Position numbers and translations under genes: made by a program. The notes under the pieces were generated by a model. That model did not search any database. It saw only the letters and a list, made by a program, of their open reading frames with translations, and was not told the DNA's origin. 64,000 nt of DNA, taken from Polyangium sp. 15x6. GTDB taxonomy: Bacteria; Myxococcota_A; Polyangia; Polyangiales; Polyangiaceae. The stretch is from positions 248,001 through 312,000 of the forward strand of contig NZ_JASBQE010000002.1 of assembly GCF_029960785.1 (NCBI RefSeq), in the 5' to 3' direction. Below, piece by piece: positions 43,428-52,452 of this stretch (positions are counted from its first letter, which is position 1; every line of letters begins with the position of its first letter).

Positions 43428-44996
43428 TCACTTCCGAATCACGACCCACGTCCCCGGCTCGCTCGGTCGCGCGTCCGCGCTCGACCAGCCCTCGGGGACG
43501 GGCGGGTCGGTCCAGGCGAACACGATCGACGCGTCTTCGGGCGACAGGTTGATGCAGCCGCCGCTCTTCGGCGTGCCGAAATCCTCGTGCCAGTACGCCG
43601 CGTGAATCGCGAAGGGATTGCGGAAGTATTGCACCCACGGCACGTCCGCGATCCAGAACGACGACGGATCCGCCGTCGCCTCGTCCGTGAGCTGCGCCGC
43701 CCGGTATTTCACGGCAATGCGATAACTCCCGAGCGGCGTGAACGCCCCGCGGACGAGCTCCTCCGTGGTCGCCTTCGGCGACGCCGTCACCCCGCCCGCG
43801 CCCGGCGACATCAGCGTCGAATACACCGCGCGGCGCCCCTCGAACAGCGTCATCGTCCCGCGCGAGAGCGACACGTCGATCCATTTCTCGTCGGCCCCCA
43901 CCATCCGGGGCCACTCGTCCGGCTCGGCGACGACCGAAATGTCCCGCGCCCGCGCATACGTCGGCCCGGGCTCGAGCGTCTCCCAGAAGAGATCCCCGTC
44001 GTGCGTGATCGATTTCCCCGACAACCGCACGGACGTGCGCGGCGCCCAGCTCTCGCCCGTCACGACGAACGCGCCGCTCTCCTCCCGCTTGTACTTCGTC
44101 CGTGCCGCCTTGCGGAACCAGCCGATCGGTAATGGATTCGAGCTGCCGACGGCGACGCCGCGGAACGCGCTCGGGCGGAAGCGGCGCATGCGATCGGCGG
44201 GGACGAGGGTCAGATCGGGCGAGAGCAGGAACGTGCGTCCCTCGACGTCGAAGGCATGCGCGAAGGAAAGCATGGATCCATGCGGGATCTCCTTGCGCAC
44301 GAGGCCGCCGCGCCGTCCCGCGGGCACGGGCGCTTCCTTTCCGCCGAGCAGAAACTCGGGAATGGGATCACGCGCCGGAGTGGGCGTGAGCTCGGCGAGA
44401 TCCTCGTGCCCATCCATCGAGCGGCGGACCCGGGCGAGATCCGCCACGGGCCGCAGGCGTCGCTCGGTCCGGGCTTGCTCGCTCGACGTGGGGATCCGGC
44501 CGTACATTGGCGCCCGCGTGGAAAACGCGTAGTCGTAGGGCCGCGAGCCATCACGCGGGGCGGCGAGCGCGAGCGCGCGGAAGCGTGGATCGTCGAGGTT
44601 CCGGGTGATGGTCTCGTCCTCGCAGATGAAGCCGCGAGGCGCGACGGGGTAAAAGCGGCCGCTCTTGCAGCCGCCGAGCTGCGAGGGCGGCACCTCCACG
44701 GGCTCGTCGCTCTGGAGGATGACCGTCGTCCCCGGACGAACGTCGCCGATCCGGCGCTTTCGCGAGCGATCCTGGTAGATGAAGGTGGTGTAGCCGATGG
44801 AGCCGAGGCGGGGCGGCTCGACGTCCGTGTCCGCTACCGCTGCGGCGACCGCTGCCGCGTCCGCTCCTGCATCCGCTGCTGCTGCCGCGTCCGCGTCCGC
44901 TCCTGCCTCTGCGCCCGCGTCGGGCACGGCCTCGGCCTTCGGGCCGCCGCAACCGGCCGCGAGCGCGCAGAGGAGCGGGAGGACGGGCCGGGTCAA
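43428..44996 (-). CDS. L,D-transpeptidase-domain lipoprotein
   Basis: The 522-residue protein probably starts at TTG 44996, whose bases overlap the stop of the upstream peptidase gene (TTGA), so the two are translationally coupled. The signal peptide ends in LAAGC. An Ala/Asp-rich linker follows (GADADAAAAADAGADAA), then a domain with cysteines and YDYAFSTRAPMYGRIP. The C-terminal YkuD domain has His465 in IHAAYWH and the catalytic Cys481 in SGGCINLS, close to the usual SHGC motif. It should link or modify peptidoglycan stem peptides through L,D bonds. The start codon is inferred from the overlap. Confidence 0.85.
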   Translation of the reverse strand: MTRPVLPLLCALAAGCGGPKAEAVPDAGAEAGADADAAAAADAGADAAAVAAAVADTDVEPPRLGSIGYTTFIYQDRSRKRRIGDVRPGTTVILQSDEPVEVPPSQLGGCKSGRFYPVAPRGFICEDETITRNLDDPRFRALALAAPRDGSRPYDYAFSTRAPMYGRIPTSSEQARTERRLRPVADLARVRRSMDGHEDLAELTPTPARDPIPEFLLGGKEAPVPAGRRGGLVRKEIPHGSMLSFAHAFDVEGRTFLLSPDLTLVPADRMRRFRPSAFRGVAVGSSNPLPIGWFRKAARTKYKREESGAFVVTGESWAPRTSVRLSGKSITHDGDLFWETLEPGPTYARARDISVVAEPDEWPRMVGADEKWIDVSLSRGTMTLFEGRRAVYSTLMSPGAGGVTASPKATTEELVRGAFTPLGSYRIAVKYRAAQLTDEATADPSSFWIADVPWVQYFRNPFAIHAAYWHEDFGTPKSGGCINLSPEDASIVFAWTDPPVPEGWSSADARPSEPGTWVVIRK

Positions 44997-45934
44997 TGCG
45001 AGGCGAGGATCTCCGAGATGCTCGAGAACCGGCTCGGCCGACGCGTGCCGTAGTGCAGGAGCGAGCCGCCCGCCGTCATCCACGACTCGTCGAAGCGGCC
45101 GTCGGGCGACTGGATCCGCACGAGGTGATCGCCGTTGTCGAACGCCCAGTGCCGCCCGTGCGGATCGAAGTGATCGATGAGCGCGCCCTGGCGCGTGCGG
45201 ATGTGGAACTGATCCGACGGGATGTCCCACGTCCGGTCCACGACGAACTCGTAGATCTGCCAGATGTTGCCCGAGGGCAAGACGCCCCAGTCGACGTTCA
45301 GGCCCGCGTCGTTCGGCAGGCCGAAGACACGGTAGTCGCCGAAGCGCCGCGCCGCGTCCCAGAGATCGCCGTTGCGGCTCGAGTCGTGGTGCAGCGTGAT
45401 CATCGACTTGCGCACCAGGCCGAAACCCTTCGTGTCCGTGTAGTCGTCGTACGTGCGCCGGAAGATGTGCTCGCAGAGCTGATCGGCGCCCGCCGAGAAG
45501 CCCACCGTGAGCAGGCCCCGCGCCTTGCGCTCGTGCAGGATCCGCCCGAACTTGCCGGGCTCGCCGCTCCAGCGCGCCCCGAGATCCTTGTAGCGGTGCA
45601 GGCCCGTCACGCTGTGCCCGCCGCCGAGGATCACGACCTCCGACGACCACAGGTAATGCCAGAACGTCTCGACGTCCTCGGCGCCGAGCCCGCTGTTCCA
45701 GTAGAAAGGCAGGTACTCGAGGCCGAACCGATCGTAGAAGCTGAAGAAGTAGCGGAAGTTGCCCCAGGCGAACTCCTGACGTTCGTACTCGCTCCCGTTC
45801 TGCGGGGTCTCGGACATCGGGAGGAACAGGATCCGCCGGTTGTTCTCGCCGCGCAGCGCTCGCTGCACGATGAAGTGATCGTGGATCAGGTCGGATCGGT
45901 CGTGCGAGCTGTAGACGAGCGAGGTGCCTTTCAT
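44993..45934 (-). CDS. S51-family (cyanophycinase/dipeptidase E-like) peptidase
   Basis: The 313-residue cytoplasmic protein has the type 1 glutamine-amidotransferase fold of peptidase family S51. The strand-turn VVILGGGHSVTGL precedes the nucleophile Ser147 in LTVGFSAGADQL, the GxSAGA motif. It starts at ATG 45934. Family members cleave aspartyl dipeptides or cyanophycin. Here its stop overlaps the L,D-transpeptidase start, so a role in peptide recycling or cell-wall modification is possible (inference). Length is near that of cyanophycinases. Confidence 0.82.
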   Translation of the reverse strand: MKGTSLVYSSHDRSDLIHDHFIVQRALRGENNRRILFLPMSETPQNGSEYERQEFAWGNFRYFFSFYDRFGLEYLPFYWNSGLGAEDVETFWHYLWSSEVVILGGGHSVTGLHRYKDLGARWSGEPGKFGRILHERKARGLLTVGFSAGADQLCEHIFRRTYDDYTDTKGFGLVRKSMITLHHDSSRNGDLWDAARRFGDYRVFGLPNDAGLNVDWGVLPSGNIWQIYEFVVDRTWDIPSDQFHIRTRQGALIDHFDPHGRHWAFDNGDHLVRIQSPDGRFDESWMTAGGSLLHYGTRRPSRFSSISEILASH

Positions 45935-45996
45935 GGTCGGGGCAGAGTAGAGTCCCGGAAGGCGCTGTTCGTCAAGGCGATCGTGAAGGACCGCGA

Positions 45997-46581
45997 TCAG
46001 TCGACGAAGAGCATCAAGGAGAGTGCGGAGAGACGCTCCGCATCGCTCCACGAGGCGAACCCGTGGCCGACCTGGAGCTCCACCTCCTCCGGCTGCCAGC
46101 GCCCGTCACAACGCTTCTTCCCCACGTACACCTGTCCGCGTCGCCCGAGGTCGAGCTCACAACGGTCGAGCACCACGTGCGCGCGCTCGTCGCTCATCGC
46201 GACCTCGACGTTCCTGCCGTAGACGAGCCCACGCGCCGTGGTCACCCGCGGCTCGCGCGTGACCGTGAGCTCGAACGGGAGCGACGACGCGAACCCGCTC
46301 ACGCGATCCCCCTCGACGCGCATGTCGACGAGCCGCCCGTAGACTTTCCCGCGGAGCGCGTGATCGTCCGGATCGGTGTAGCGGCCGAGGTTCACGTCGA
46401 GCCCGAGCACGCCGCCCGGGTCCACCTGGCCGCCGATCACCTCGCGTCCTTGGCTGAAGACCGCGAAGCGATTGAAATCCCGGGGTTCGTCGTAAAGCTC
46501 CTCTTGCGAGGGGAAGTTCGGCGGAGCCGCACACCCCAGAGGAACCACGAGCGCGAAGAGAGAAAACAGCCACGTTCGCAC
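45997..46581 (-). CDS. Small envelope lipoprotein
   Basis: The 194-residue protein starts at GTG 46581, chosen because GGGAGG lies 5 nt upstream. The signal peptide ends in VPLGC. The mature part is mostly beta strands (VIGGQVDPGGVLGLDVNLGRY, RGLVYGRNVEVAMSDERAHVVLD) with one Cys pair (CELD...KKRC). It is convergent with the S51 peptidase only in the sense of lying upstream on the same strand, with 62 bp between them. I do not recognise a family; a small beta-barrel lipoprotein is likely. Confidence 0.75.
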   Translation of the reverse strand: MRTWLFSLFALVVPLGCAAPPNFPSQEELYDEPRDFNRFAVFSQGREVIGGQVDPGGVLGLDVNLGRYTDPDDHALRGKVYGRLVDMRVEGDRVSGFASSLPFELTVTREPRVTTARGLVYGRNVEVAMSDERAHVVLDRCELDLGRRGQVYVGKKRCDGRWQPEEVELQVGHGFASWSDAERLSALSLMLFVD

Positions 46582-46586
46582 GAGCA

Positions 46587-46592
46587 CCTCCC
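46587..46592 (-). promoter_or_regulatory. Ribosome binding site fixing a GTG start
   Basis: On the minus strand GGGAGG ends 5 nt before the GTG at 46581 and decides that start over other in-frame codons. Confidence 0.6.
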
Positions 46593-46682
46593 TCGACGGA
46601 AAACCACTCGACGCTCGGGGTTCCGCTCGGGCAAGCCGAGCTGCACCCCGAACCCCGGCGAGTGTGCCACGGGTTCGGGCCC

Positions 46683-46712
46683 TTGAAAACCCTCGTGACG
46701 CGTGAGCATCAT
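46683..46712 (+). promoter_or_regulatory. Putative leaderless promoter of the prolyl oligopeptidase
   Basis: TTGAAA (46683-46688) and CATCAT (46707-46712) are 18 bp apart, and the ATG is 8 nt after the -10. Confidence 0.38.
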
Positions 46713-46720
46713 GCGCGCCG

Positions 46721-48928
46721 ATGAACCTCTCGCGCACCTCCTCGCTCGCCGTCCTCCCCGTGCTCCTCGCCGCCTGCGCCGGCGCGCCGCCGGCCCCGGA
46801 AGGAGGCGGCGACATCCCCCCGCCCCCGCCCGCAAAGACGACGGAGGCCGCCGAAGCCAAGCCCGACGTATCCGCGCCAAAGCCCGCGTTCCCCTACCCC
46901 GCGACACGGAAAATCGACGCGTCGGACACGTTCTTCGGCGTCAAGGTCGCCGATCCTTACCGGTGGCTCGAGGACGAACGTTCGCCCGAGGTTCAAGCGT
47001 GGGTGAAGGCGCAGGACGACCTCGCGCGCGCCGAGCTCGCGAAGCTGCCGAAGCGAGAGGCGTTCGCCGAGAAGCTCCGCGCGCTCTCGTACCTCGAATC
47101 GATGAGCCCGCCGATCCAGCGCGGGAAACGTTCGTTCTGGTCGCACAAGCCCGCGGACAAGGAGAAGAAGACGATCTACTGGCGCGAGGGTGAGAAGGGC
47201 GAGCAGAAGGTCTTGATCGACGTCGCCTCGCTCAGCGCCGATGGATCGACCTCGCTCGGCGCGTGGGTCCCCTCGTACGACGGCAAATGGGTCGCGTACG
47301 TCGTGCACCCGAACAACGCGGACGCGGGCCAGATGCGCCTGCGCGACGTCACGACGGGCAAGGACAGCGCGATCGACACGATCCCGGGCGCCGAGTACGC
47401 CTACCCGCTCTGGACCCCGAAGAGCGACGGTTTTTACTACGTCTCGGTCCCCGTCGACCCGAAGATCCCGGCCTCCGAGCTGCCCGGCTACTCCGAGGTG
47501 CGCTTCCATGAGCTCGGCAAGAAGGCGGACACGGACACGCTCGTGCTGCCGAAGAACGGCGATCCCGAGACGGAGCTCGAAGCGCGGCTCTCGCGGGACG
47601 GTCATTTCCTCGTGGTGAACGTGCTGCACGGCGGCAACGTGAACGGCATCAAGTTCCTCGACCTGCGCAAGAAGGGCGCGGCGTGGGTCGATCTCGTGAA
47701 GGGTTACGAGGGCTCGATGAGCGCCTTCGCCCACAAGGACGTGATTTACCTCCGCACCACGGAGGGCTCGCCGCGCGGTCGCGTGTTCGCCGTCGACCCG
47801 GCCAAACCGGCGCGCGATCAGTGGAAGGTGATCGTGCCCGAGTCGAAGGACGCGGTGCTCGAAGCGGCGGAGATCGTCGGCGGGCACCTGGCGCTCACGT
47901 ACCTGCGCAAGGCGTCGAGCGAGATCGAGGTGTGGACGACGGCGGGCAAGAAGGTGCACGCGATCAAGATGCCGGGGCTCGGCACGACGAGCGGTCTCTT
48001 CGGCGAGCCGGACGAGGATCGCGCCCACTACGTGTTCACGTCGTTCACGTACCCGACGTCGATCTTCGAGGCGAGCGTCAAGTCGGGCGAGAGCAAGCTC
48101 TGGTACGCGCTCAAGGCGCCGGTCGATCCGGCTCCGTACGCGATCGAGCAGGTCTTCTACCCGTCGAAGGACGGCACGCAGGTGTCGATGTTCGTCGTCC
48201 GGAAGAAGGACGCCCCGAAGAACGGGACGACGCCGTTCCTGCTGACGGGCTACGGCGGCTTCAACATCAGCAAGACGCCGGCGTTCTCGCCGATGTACTA
48301 CACGTGGCTGGAGAATGGCGGCGGCCTTGCCGTGCCGAATCTGCGTGGCGGCGCGGAGTACGGCGAGGAATGGCACCGCGGCGGGATGCTGACGAAGAAG
48401 CAGAACGTGTTCGACGATTTCATCGCCGCAGCCGAGTGGCTGGTGAAGGAGAAGCTGACGTCGACGGATCGGCTGGTCGCGTACGGCGGCTCGAACGGCG
48501 GGCTACTCGTGGGCGCGGTGGCGAATCAGCGGCCGGATCTGTTCAGCGCGGTGCTCTGCGCGGTGCCAGTGCTCGACATGATCCGGTATCCGCTGTTCGG
48601 CGACGGGAAGACGTGGGTCGCCGAGTACGGATCCCCCAAGGAGGAGGCGCTGTTCAAGGCGCTGTTCGCGTATTCGCCGTATCACAACGTGAAGCCAGGG
48701 ACGAAGTACCCGGCGTTCCTGATGCTGTCGGCGGACGCGGATGATCGCGTGCATCCGCTGCACGCGTGGAAGACGACGGCGGCATTGCAAGCGGCGCAGG
48801 CGGGCAATCAGCCGGTGTTGATGCGCGTGGAGAAGCACGCGGGTCACGGGGGTGCCGATATGGTGAAGAGCCGCGTGGAGCAGGGGGTCGATATGCTCGC
48901 GTTTGCATTCGGGCACGTCGCGCACTGA
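46721..48928 (+). CDS. Prolyl oligopeptidase (S9A), lipoprotein form
   Basis: The 735-residue protein has a lipoprotein signal (VLLAAC) and a Pro-rich linker, then the seven-bladed propeller and hydrolase domains of prolyl oligopeptidase. The family entry motif DPYRWLEDE is near residue 85. The catalytic triad is Ser591 in YGGSNGG, Asp675 in DADDRVHP and His709 in HAGHGG. It should cut short proline-containing peptides outside the cytoplasm. Myxobacteria are known to use such enzymes in feeding. The start is ATG 46721, with a near-leaderless promoter. Half copy E of the dispersed repeat follows the stop. Confidence 0.95.
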   Translation: MNLSRTSSLAVLPVLLAACAGAPPAPEGGGDIPPPPPAKTTEAAEAKPDVSAPKPAFPYPATRKIDASDTFFGVKVADPYRWLEDERSPEVQAWVKAQDDLARAELAKLPKREAFAEKLRALSYLESMSPPIQRGKRSFWSHKPADKEKKTIYWREGEKGEQKVLIDVASLSADGSTSLGAWVPSYDGKWVAYVVHPNNADAGQMRLRDVTTGKDSAIDTIPGAEYAYPLWTPKSDGFYYVSVPVDPKIPASELPGYSEVRFHELGKKADTDTLVLPKNGDPETELEARLSRDGHFLVVNVLHGGNVNGIKFLDLRKKGAAWVDLVKGYEGSMSAFAHKDVIYLRTTEGSPRGRVFAVDPAKPARDQWKVIVPESKDAVLEAAEIVGGHLALTYLRKASSEIEVWTTAGKKVHAIKMPGLGTTSGLFGEPDEDRAHYVFTSFTYPTSIFEASVKSGESKLWYALKAPVDPAPYAIEQVFYPSKDGTQVSMFVVRKKDAPKNGTTPFLLTGYGGFNISKTPAFSPMYYTWLENGGGLAVPNLRGGAEYGEEWHRGGMLTKKQNVFDDFIAAAEWLVKEKLTSTDRLVAYGGSNGGLLVGAVANQRPDLFSAVLCAVPVLDMIRYPLFGDGKTWVAEYGSPKEEALFKALFAYSPYHNVKPGTKYPAFLMLSADADDRVHPLHAWKTTAALQAAQAGNQPVLMRVEKHAGHGGADMVKSRVEQGVDMLAFAFGHVAH

Positions 48929-48940
48929 GGGAGCGGCGGC

Positions 48941-49050
48941 GCTTCGCCGGGGCTCTGCCCCGGACCCCGGCAGGGGCTATCCGCCCCTGCACCCGGACCA
49001 GGCACGGCCTGGACCGAGGGTGGAAGAACTGCGCGATGCGCAGTTCTTCC
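48941..49050. repeat. Dispersed palindromic element, copy E (left half only)
   Basis: Only the left half is present: GGGGC/GCCCC hairpin, CCAGGC/GCCTGG hairpin and the 13-bp stem 49022-49034 with 49038-49050 (loop GAT). The centre and right half are absent, which shows that a half-unit can exist alone. Confidence 0.85.
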
Positions 49051-49216
49051 AGCGAGTCGGTTGGCACGTCAGCGGTCCCGTTGGCGGTACCCGCGCGCGA
49101 TTGACGCGTCAGCCGCCCTCCACGGCCAAACCCGCTCGAGCTTTTACGCGTCATTCCCGCCGCCCGAGCGTTGGCCCGGGTCCTGCTGATGCTGCCTCCG
49201 ACACCGGAGGCACACG

Positions 49217-50746
49217 ATGAAGACTGCGCATACCTTGGGCAAAGCGATGATGACGACGGGCCGATGGACGGCTGCAGGGCTCTGTTTGGCCGGCCTCGCG
49301 CCGGCGATGCTGGGTTGCGCGCCCGTGGACGAGATGGTCGTCGAGGAGTGGGAGGAGGTCGAGGCGAGCGGCGGCTCCGACGTCGTGGACGACGAGGAGA
49401 ACGTCGCCGAGGCGACGGAGGCGCTCACCTCGCTGGGTTTCTCGACGTTCTTCGGAGGAACGGGAAGCATCTGGGGCGGCACGCCGGCGGTGGACCCGGC
49501 GGGGAACGTGTACGTGGCGGGCACGACGACGATCAGCGGTACCACCAACATCGATATCTTTGTCGCCAAATACAACGCCAGCGGCGCGCTCTTGTGGACG
49601 GCGACATTCGGCGGCCCCGGCAATGAGGATGTCCGGGATATGGTGGTGGACAGCGCGGGATGCGTGTACGTGCTCGCGAAGACCAATTCGTACGGCTCGA
49701 CGCAGACGATCCTCGTCGCGAAGCTCAATGCCGCGGGCAATGCGCTCGCCTACTACAGCAGGTTTGGCGGCAGCGGTGAAGACCGGCCGTACGGACTCGC
49801 CGTGGATCCCGCTGGAAATGCTTACGTGACAGGTAGTACGCTTTCGGTCGATTTTCCTGTGACGCCCGGGGCAATGCAGCAAACGCGCCGCGGGGACATG
49901 GATGCATTCGTCACGAAGCTGAATGTGTCGGGCTCGAGCCTCGTGTACTCGACGTACCTCGGAGGTAGTGGCTCCGAGGACGCCATGGACATCGCCGTCG
50001 ATGCGGCCGGTTATGCATACATCGTCGGGCGCACGGATCCTCCGCCGAACGGCGTCGGGCTCCCCTTCCCGACGACGCCCGGCGCATATCAGAGGATCTA
50101 CGGTAACCCCTCGTATGATTCGGATGTTTTCGTCACCGAGCTGATCCCGAGCGGGTCGGCGCCTTATTATTCGACCCTGCTCGGAGGCAGCACGACCGAC
50201 GCCGGGTACGGAATCGCGGTGGACAGCGCTTACAATGCATACGTGGTTGGGATTTCGAGGTCCACCAACTTCCCCACGACGCCGGGCGCGTTCCGTCGCG
50301 TCAAGAGCGGACCTGCCGATGAATTCGACGTATTCGTGACGAAGATCAACGAGCCTGGCAGCGCCATTTCGTACTCCACCTGGGTGGGGAGCGGCCAGAG
50401 CGGGTACGACCTCCCCCGCATCGCCGTGAGCAGCAGCGGAAGGGCGTACGTCACGGGGATGACGGTCTCGCCCAGCTTCCCGGTGACGGCGAATGCGCTT
50501 CAGAAGTCTTACGGCGGCTCTACCGACGGATTCTTGATGGAGCTGAATGTTTCGGGATCGGCGGCAGCGTACGCGACGTATTTGGGCGGGAGCGGCACCG
50601 ATTATTCGTTCGGCGTCGCCGTCGATGGTCATGGAAGCGCCGTCGTGGCTGGTTGGACGAGTTCCGCGAATTTCCCCGTCCATCACGCCGCGCAGCCGAC
50701 CAACTCCGGCTGGGGCGGCTTTCTCACGAAGATCCTAGGCCCCTGA
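49217..50746 (+). CDS. SBBP-repeat beta-propeller lipoprotein
   Basis: The 509-residue protein has a long basic n-region, a hydrophobic stretch and lipobox AMLGC near Cys34. An acidic linker (VVEEWEEVEASGGSDVVDDEENVAEA) follows. Then come seven or so repeats of the SBBP type, such as YLGGSGSEDAMDIAVDAAG and YSTLLGGSTTDAGYGIAVD, which fold as beta-propeller blades. The ribosome site GGAGG lies 7 nt before ATG 49217. Such secreted propellers are numerous in myxobacteria and probably bind surface ligands. No enzyme motif is present. Confidence 0.9.
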   Translation: MKTAHTLGKAMMTTGRWTAAGLCLAGLAPAMLGCAPVDEMVVEEWEEVEASGGSDVVDDEENVAEATEALTSLGFSTFFGGTGSIWGGTPAVDPAGNVYVAGTTTISGTTNIDIFVAKYNASGALLWTATFGGPGNEDVRDMVVDSAGCVYVLAKTNSYGSTQTILVAKLNAAGNALAYYSRFGGSGEDRPYGLAVDPAGNAYVTGSTLSVDFPVTPGAMQQTRRGDMDAFVTKLNVSGSSLVYSTYLGGSGSEDAMDIAVDAAGYAYIVGRTDPPPNGVGLPFPTTPGAYQRIYGNPSYDSDVFVTELIPSGSAPYYSTLLGGSTTDAGYGIAVDSAYNAYVVGISRSTNFPTTPGAFRRVKSGPADEFDVFVTKINEPGSAISYSTWVGSGQSGYDLPRIAVSSSGRAYVTGMTVSPSFPVTANALQKSYGGSTDGFLMELNVSGSAAAYATYLGGSGTDYSFGVAVDGHGSAVVAGWTSSANFPVHHAAQPTNSGWGGFLTKILGP

Positions 50747-50758
50747 CGCTCCAACGAA

Positions 50759-50782
50759 ACGCCCCAGCGCAGCGGCTTCGAC
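50759..50782. repeat. Dispersed palindromic element, copy F (24-bp scrap)
   Basis: These 24 bases are identical to the right edge of copy B (8890-8913) and lie between two convergent genes. It is a decayed or partial copy. Confidence 0.7.
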
Positions 50783-50783
50783 C

Positions 50784-51314
50784 TCAGGCGGGGTTCGGGG
50801 CGCTGGGCTCCGTGCTGGTCTCGGCGTTCGTCTCGAGGCGGGCTTGCTTGTTCTTGCGGCGCGTCTCGGCGGCCTTTTTCGCGTACTGGGCGCGGTACGT
50901 CAGGGTCTTGTTGAAGGCGGCCTGCACGGACGGGTCGCCGTGCTGAATGGTGGCGTCGAGGAAACCGCCGATGCGGCTGATGTCGGACTCACGCGCGTCC
51001 TCGTAGTAGATCTCGCTCTCCTCGAGGACCTCGGCGAGCTTGAGGACATCCTTCTTGAGCGCTCGGATCTCCTCGAGCGTGACGGTCTTGTCGACGAGCT
51101 TCTCCCAGATCCCGGCGTGAATGCCGAGGGTCTCGCCGTACTGCGGGAGGGCCTTCGAAAGTTCGTCGAAGACCTCCGGAAAACCGGGCTTCTGGCGCCG
51201 CGCGCCCGAAAGCGTGCCATTGGCGACGTCCACGAGCTTCGGACGGATGCTGGTCACGTCGATGATGGTGGGGCCCATATAGGGAGCAATCTTGTCGTTC
51301 ACGAAAACCTCCAT
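50784..51314 (-). CDS. Helical protein of unknown function
   Basis: The 176-residue protein starts at ATG 51314 after a GAGGGTG ribosome site. It is soluble and mainly helical, with a predicted coiled coil at about 85-125 (TLEEIRALKKDVLKLAEVLEE). A Lys/Arg-rich segment (YAKKAAETRRKNKQ) precedes a Ser/Pro/Thr tail. No enzymatic motif is seen. The 43-bp tandem array starts 87 bp upstream, so that array would lie in its promoter region or 5' leader. I do not recognise the family. Confidence 0.7.
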   Translation of the reverse strand: MEVFVNDKIAPYMGPTIIDVTSIRPKLVDVANGTLSGARRQKPGFPEVFDELSKALPQYGETLGIHAGIWEKLVDKTVTLEEIRALKKDVLKLAEVLEESEIYYEDARESDISRIGGFLDATIQHGDPSVQAAFNKTLTYRAQYAKKAAETRRKNKQARLETNAETSTEPSAPNPA

Positions 51315-51400
51315 GGCCGCACCCTCATGGAAGGAGCGGGCGTCTTGGGGTGAGGGCCGCAAGATAAGCAGGGGCCGAATGCTGTCATCGGCGGAATCTT

Positions 51401-51874
51401 GCTCTGTGGGCGGCCGCGCGGAGTGTGAGCACGCGCGAGGGGGGGCACGTCCTCGCGAACAGAGAGGGTGAACAGGCGCGGTGGGTCGCTCGTGCTCGCG
51501 CGCGATGAGCATGAGCACGCCTGGGGAGGCGCACGTCTTCGTGCGCGATGCGCGTGAGCACGCCCGGGGAGGCGCACGTCTTCGTGCGCGATGCGCGTGA
51601 GCACGCCCGGAGGGGCGCACGTCTTCGTGCGCGATGCGCGTGAGCACGCCCGGGGAGGCGCACGAGCTCGTCCCCAGAGAGGGAGAGGACGACCGGGGAG
51701 GCGCACGTCCTCACGCGCGACGAGCGTGATCACGCCCGGAGGGGCGCACGTCCTCGCGAACGGAGCAGGGTGAGGACGCCCGGGGGGCGCATGTACTCGT
51801 GCGCGATGAGCGAGAGTACGCCCAGAGGGGCGCACGCCCTCGTGGACGAAGCAGGATGAGGACGCGCGAGGGGA
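51401..51874. repeat. Array of eleven 43-bp tandem repeats
   Basis: Eleven imperfect units of 43 bp (one has 44) share a block GCACGTC(T/C)TCG and a block CGCCCGGGGAGGC, with a more variable interior. The best units (51531-51659) contain a hairpin of GCGCACG, loop TCTT and CGTGCGC. Two sub-types of interior are mixed. The period is not a multiple of three, so the array does not encode a regular protein repeat. I see no spacers of CRISPR type. Confidence 0.85.
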
Positions 51875-52077
51875 AGGGCCAGGACGCGGTTTGCGATGGC
51901 GTGGACGACGCGGTTGCCGAGGGCGCGGAGGCGACGGATCCGCACGTGCCCGGTTGCGGAGGGCTACGACGTGGCGCGGGACCTCGCGTCGCCGCGCCCC
52001 ATGACCCAGCTCGGATCTAGCGCTTGGATTGGCGCCGCCGCGCCCATGGCTCGGGTCCCGCGAGCGCCCCCTCCCAT
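51875..52077. other. No gene seen between the array and copy G
   Basis: Open frames cross this stretch on both strands but have no ribosome site or recognisable product. I see no feature I can support. Confidence 0.4.
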
Positions 52078-52226
52078 CAAGACAGCCGCGCTGCCCTTTC
52101 GACTGGCAACGCGGCCCGTTGGAAGAACTGCGCGGAGCGCAGTTCTTCCACCTTCGGTCCAGGCCGTGCCTGGTCCGGGTCGAGGGGCGGATAGCCCCCG
52201 CGGGGTCCGGGGCAGAGCCCCGGCGC
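52078..52226 (-). repeat. Dispersed palindromic element, copy G (half, reverse)
   Basis: Read on the minus strand this is a left half plus part of the centre. The stem is 52121-52133 with 52137-52149 (loop GGA, i.e. TCC on the other strand), and the centre text matches copy B. The opposite half is missing. Confidence 0.85.
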
Positions 52227-52384
52227 GGCGGCCCCAGCCCAAGAAGAGACCAATGCCCTCCTCGTACCCGCCCATGGTCCACCCCCTCTGTCAATATGGT
52301 GTCTGGGTTTCACGTGGCAACGGCTCGGGCACGAACACGGTCGCCACGCGGTAGGTCCTTGCGGCGTCGGGCAGGCTCGCCAAT

Positions 52385-52405
52385 GAAATGAGCGAGGGGC
52401 ATTTC
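52385..52405. promoter_or_regulatory. Inverted repeat upstream of the modular protease gene
   Basis: GAAATG and CATTTC are exact 6-bp arms with a 9-bp centre, 47 bp upstream of the ATG at 52453. The position suits an operator. Confidence 0.3.
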
Positions 52406-52440
52406 GCGGCGACGCTACGAGCGCCCGATGTGTTTGACCT

Positions 52441-52445
52441 GGAGG
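52441..52445 (+). promoter_or_regulatory. Ribosome binding site fixing the start at 52453
   Basis: GGAGG lies 7 nt before ATG 52453 but only 1 nt before the in-frame ATG 52447, so the second ATG is preferred. Confidence 0.6.
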
Positions 52446-52452
52446 TATGACC

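Noticed and set aside
51401-51874. CRISPR array
   Set aside because: The units abut without unique spacers of equal length, and no cas genes are present.
51299-52294. Minus-strand frame through the 43-bp array and copy G
   Set aside because: The array period shifts the frame every unit, so a regular protein repeat is impossible, and there is no ribosome site.
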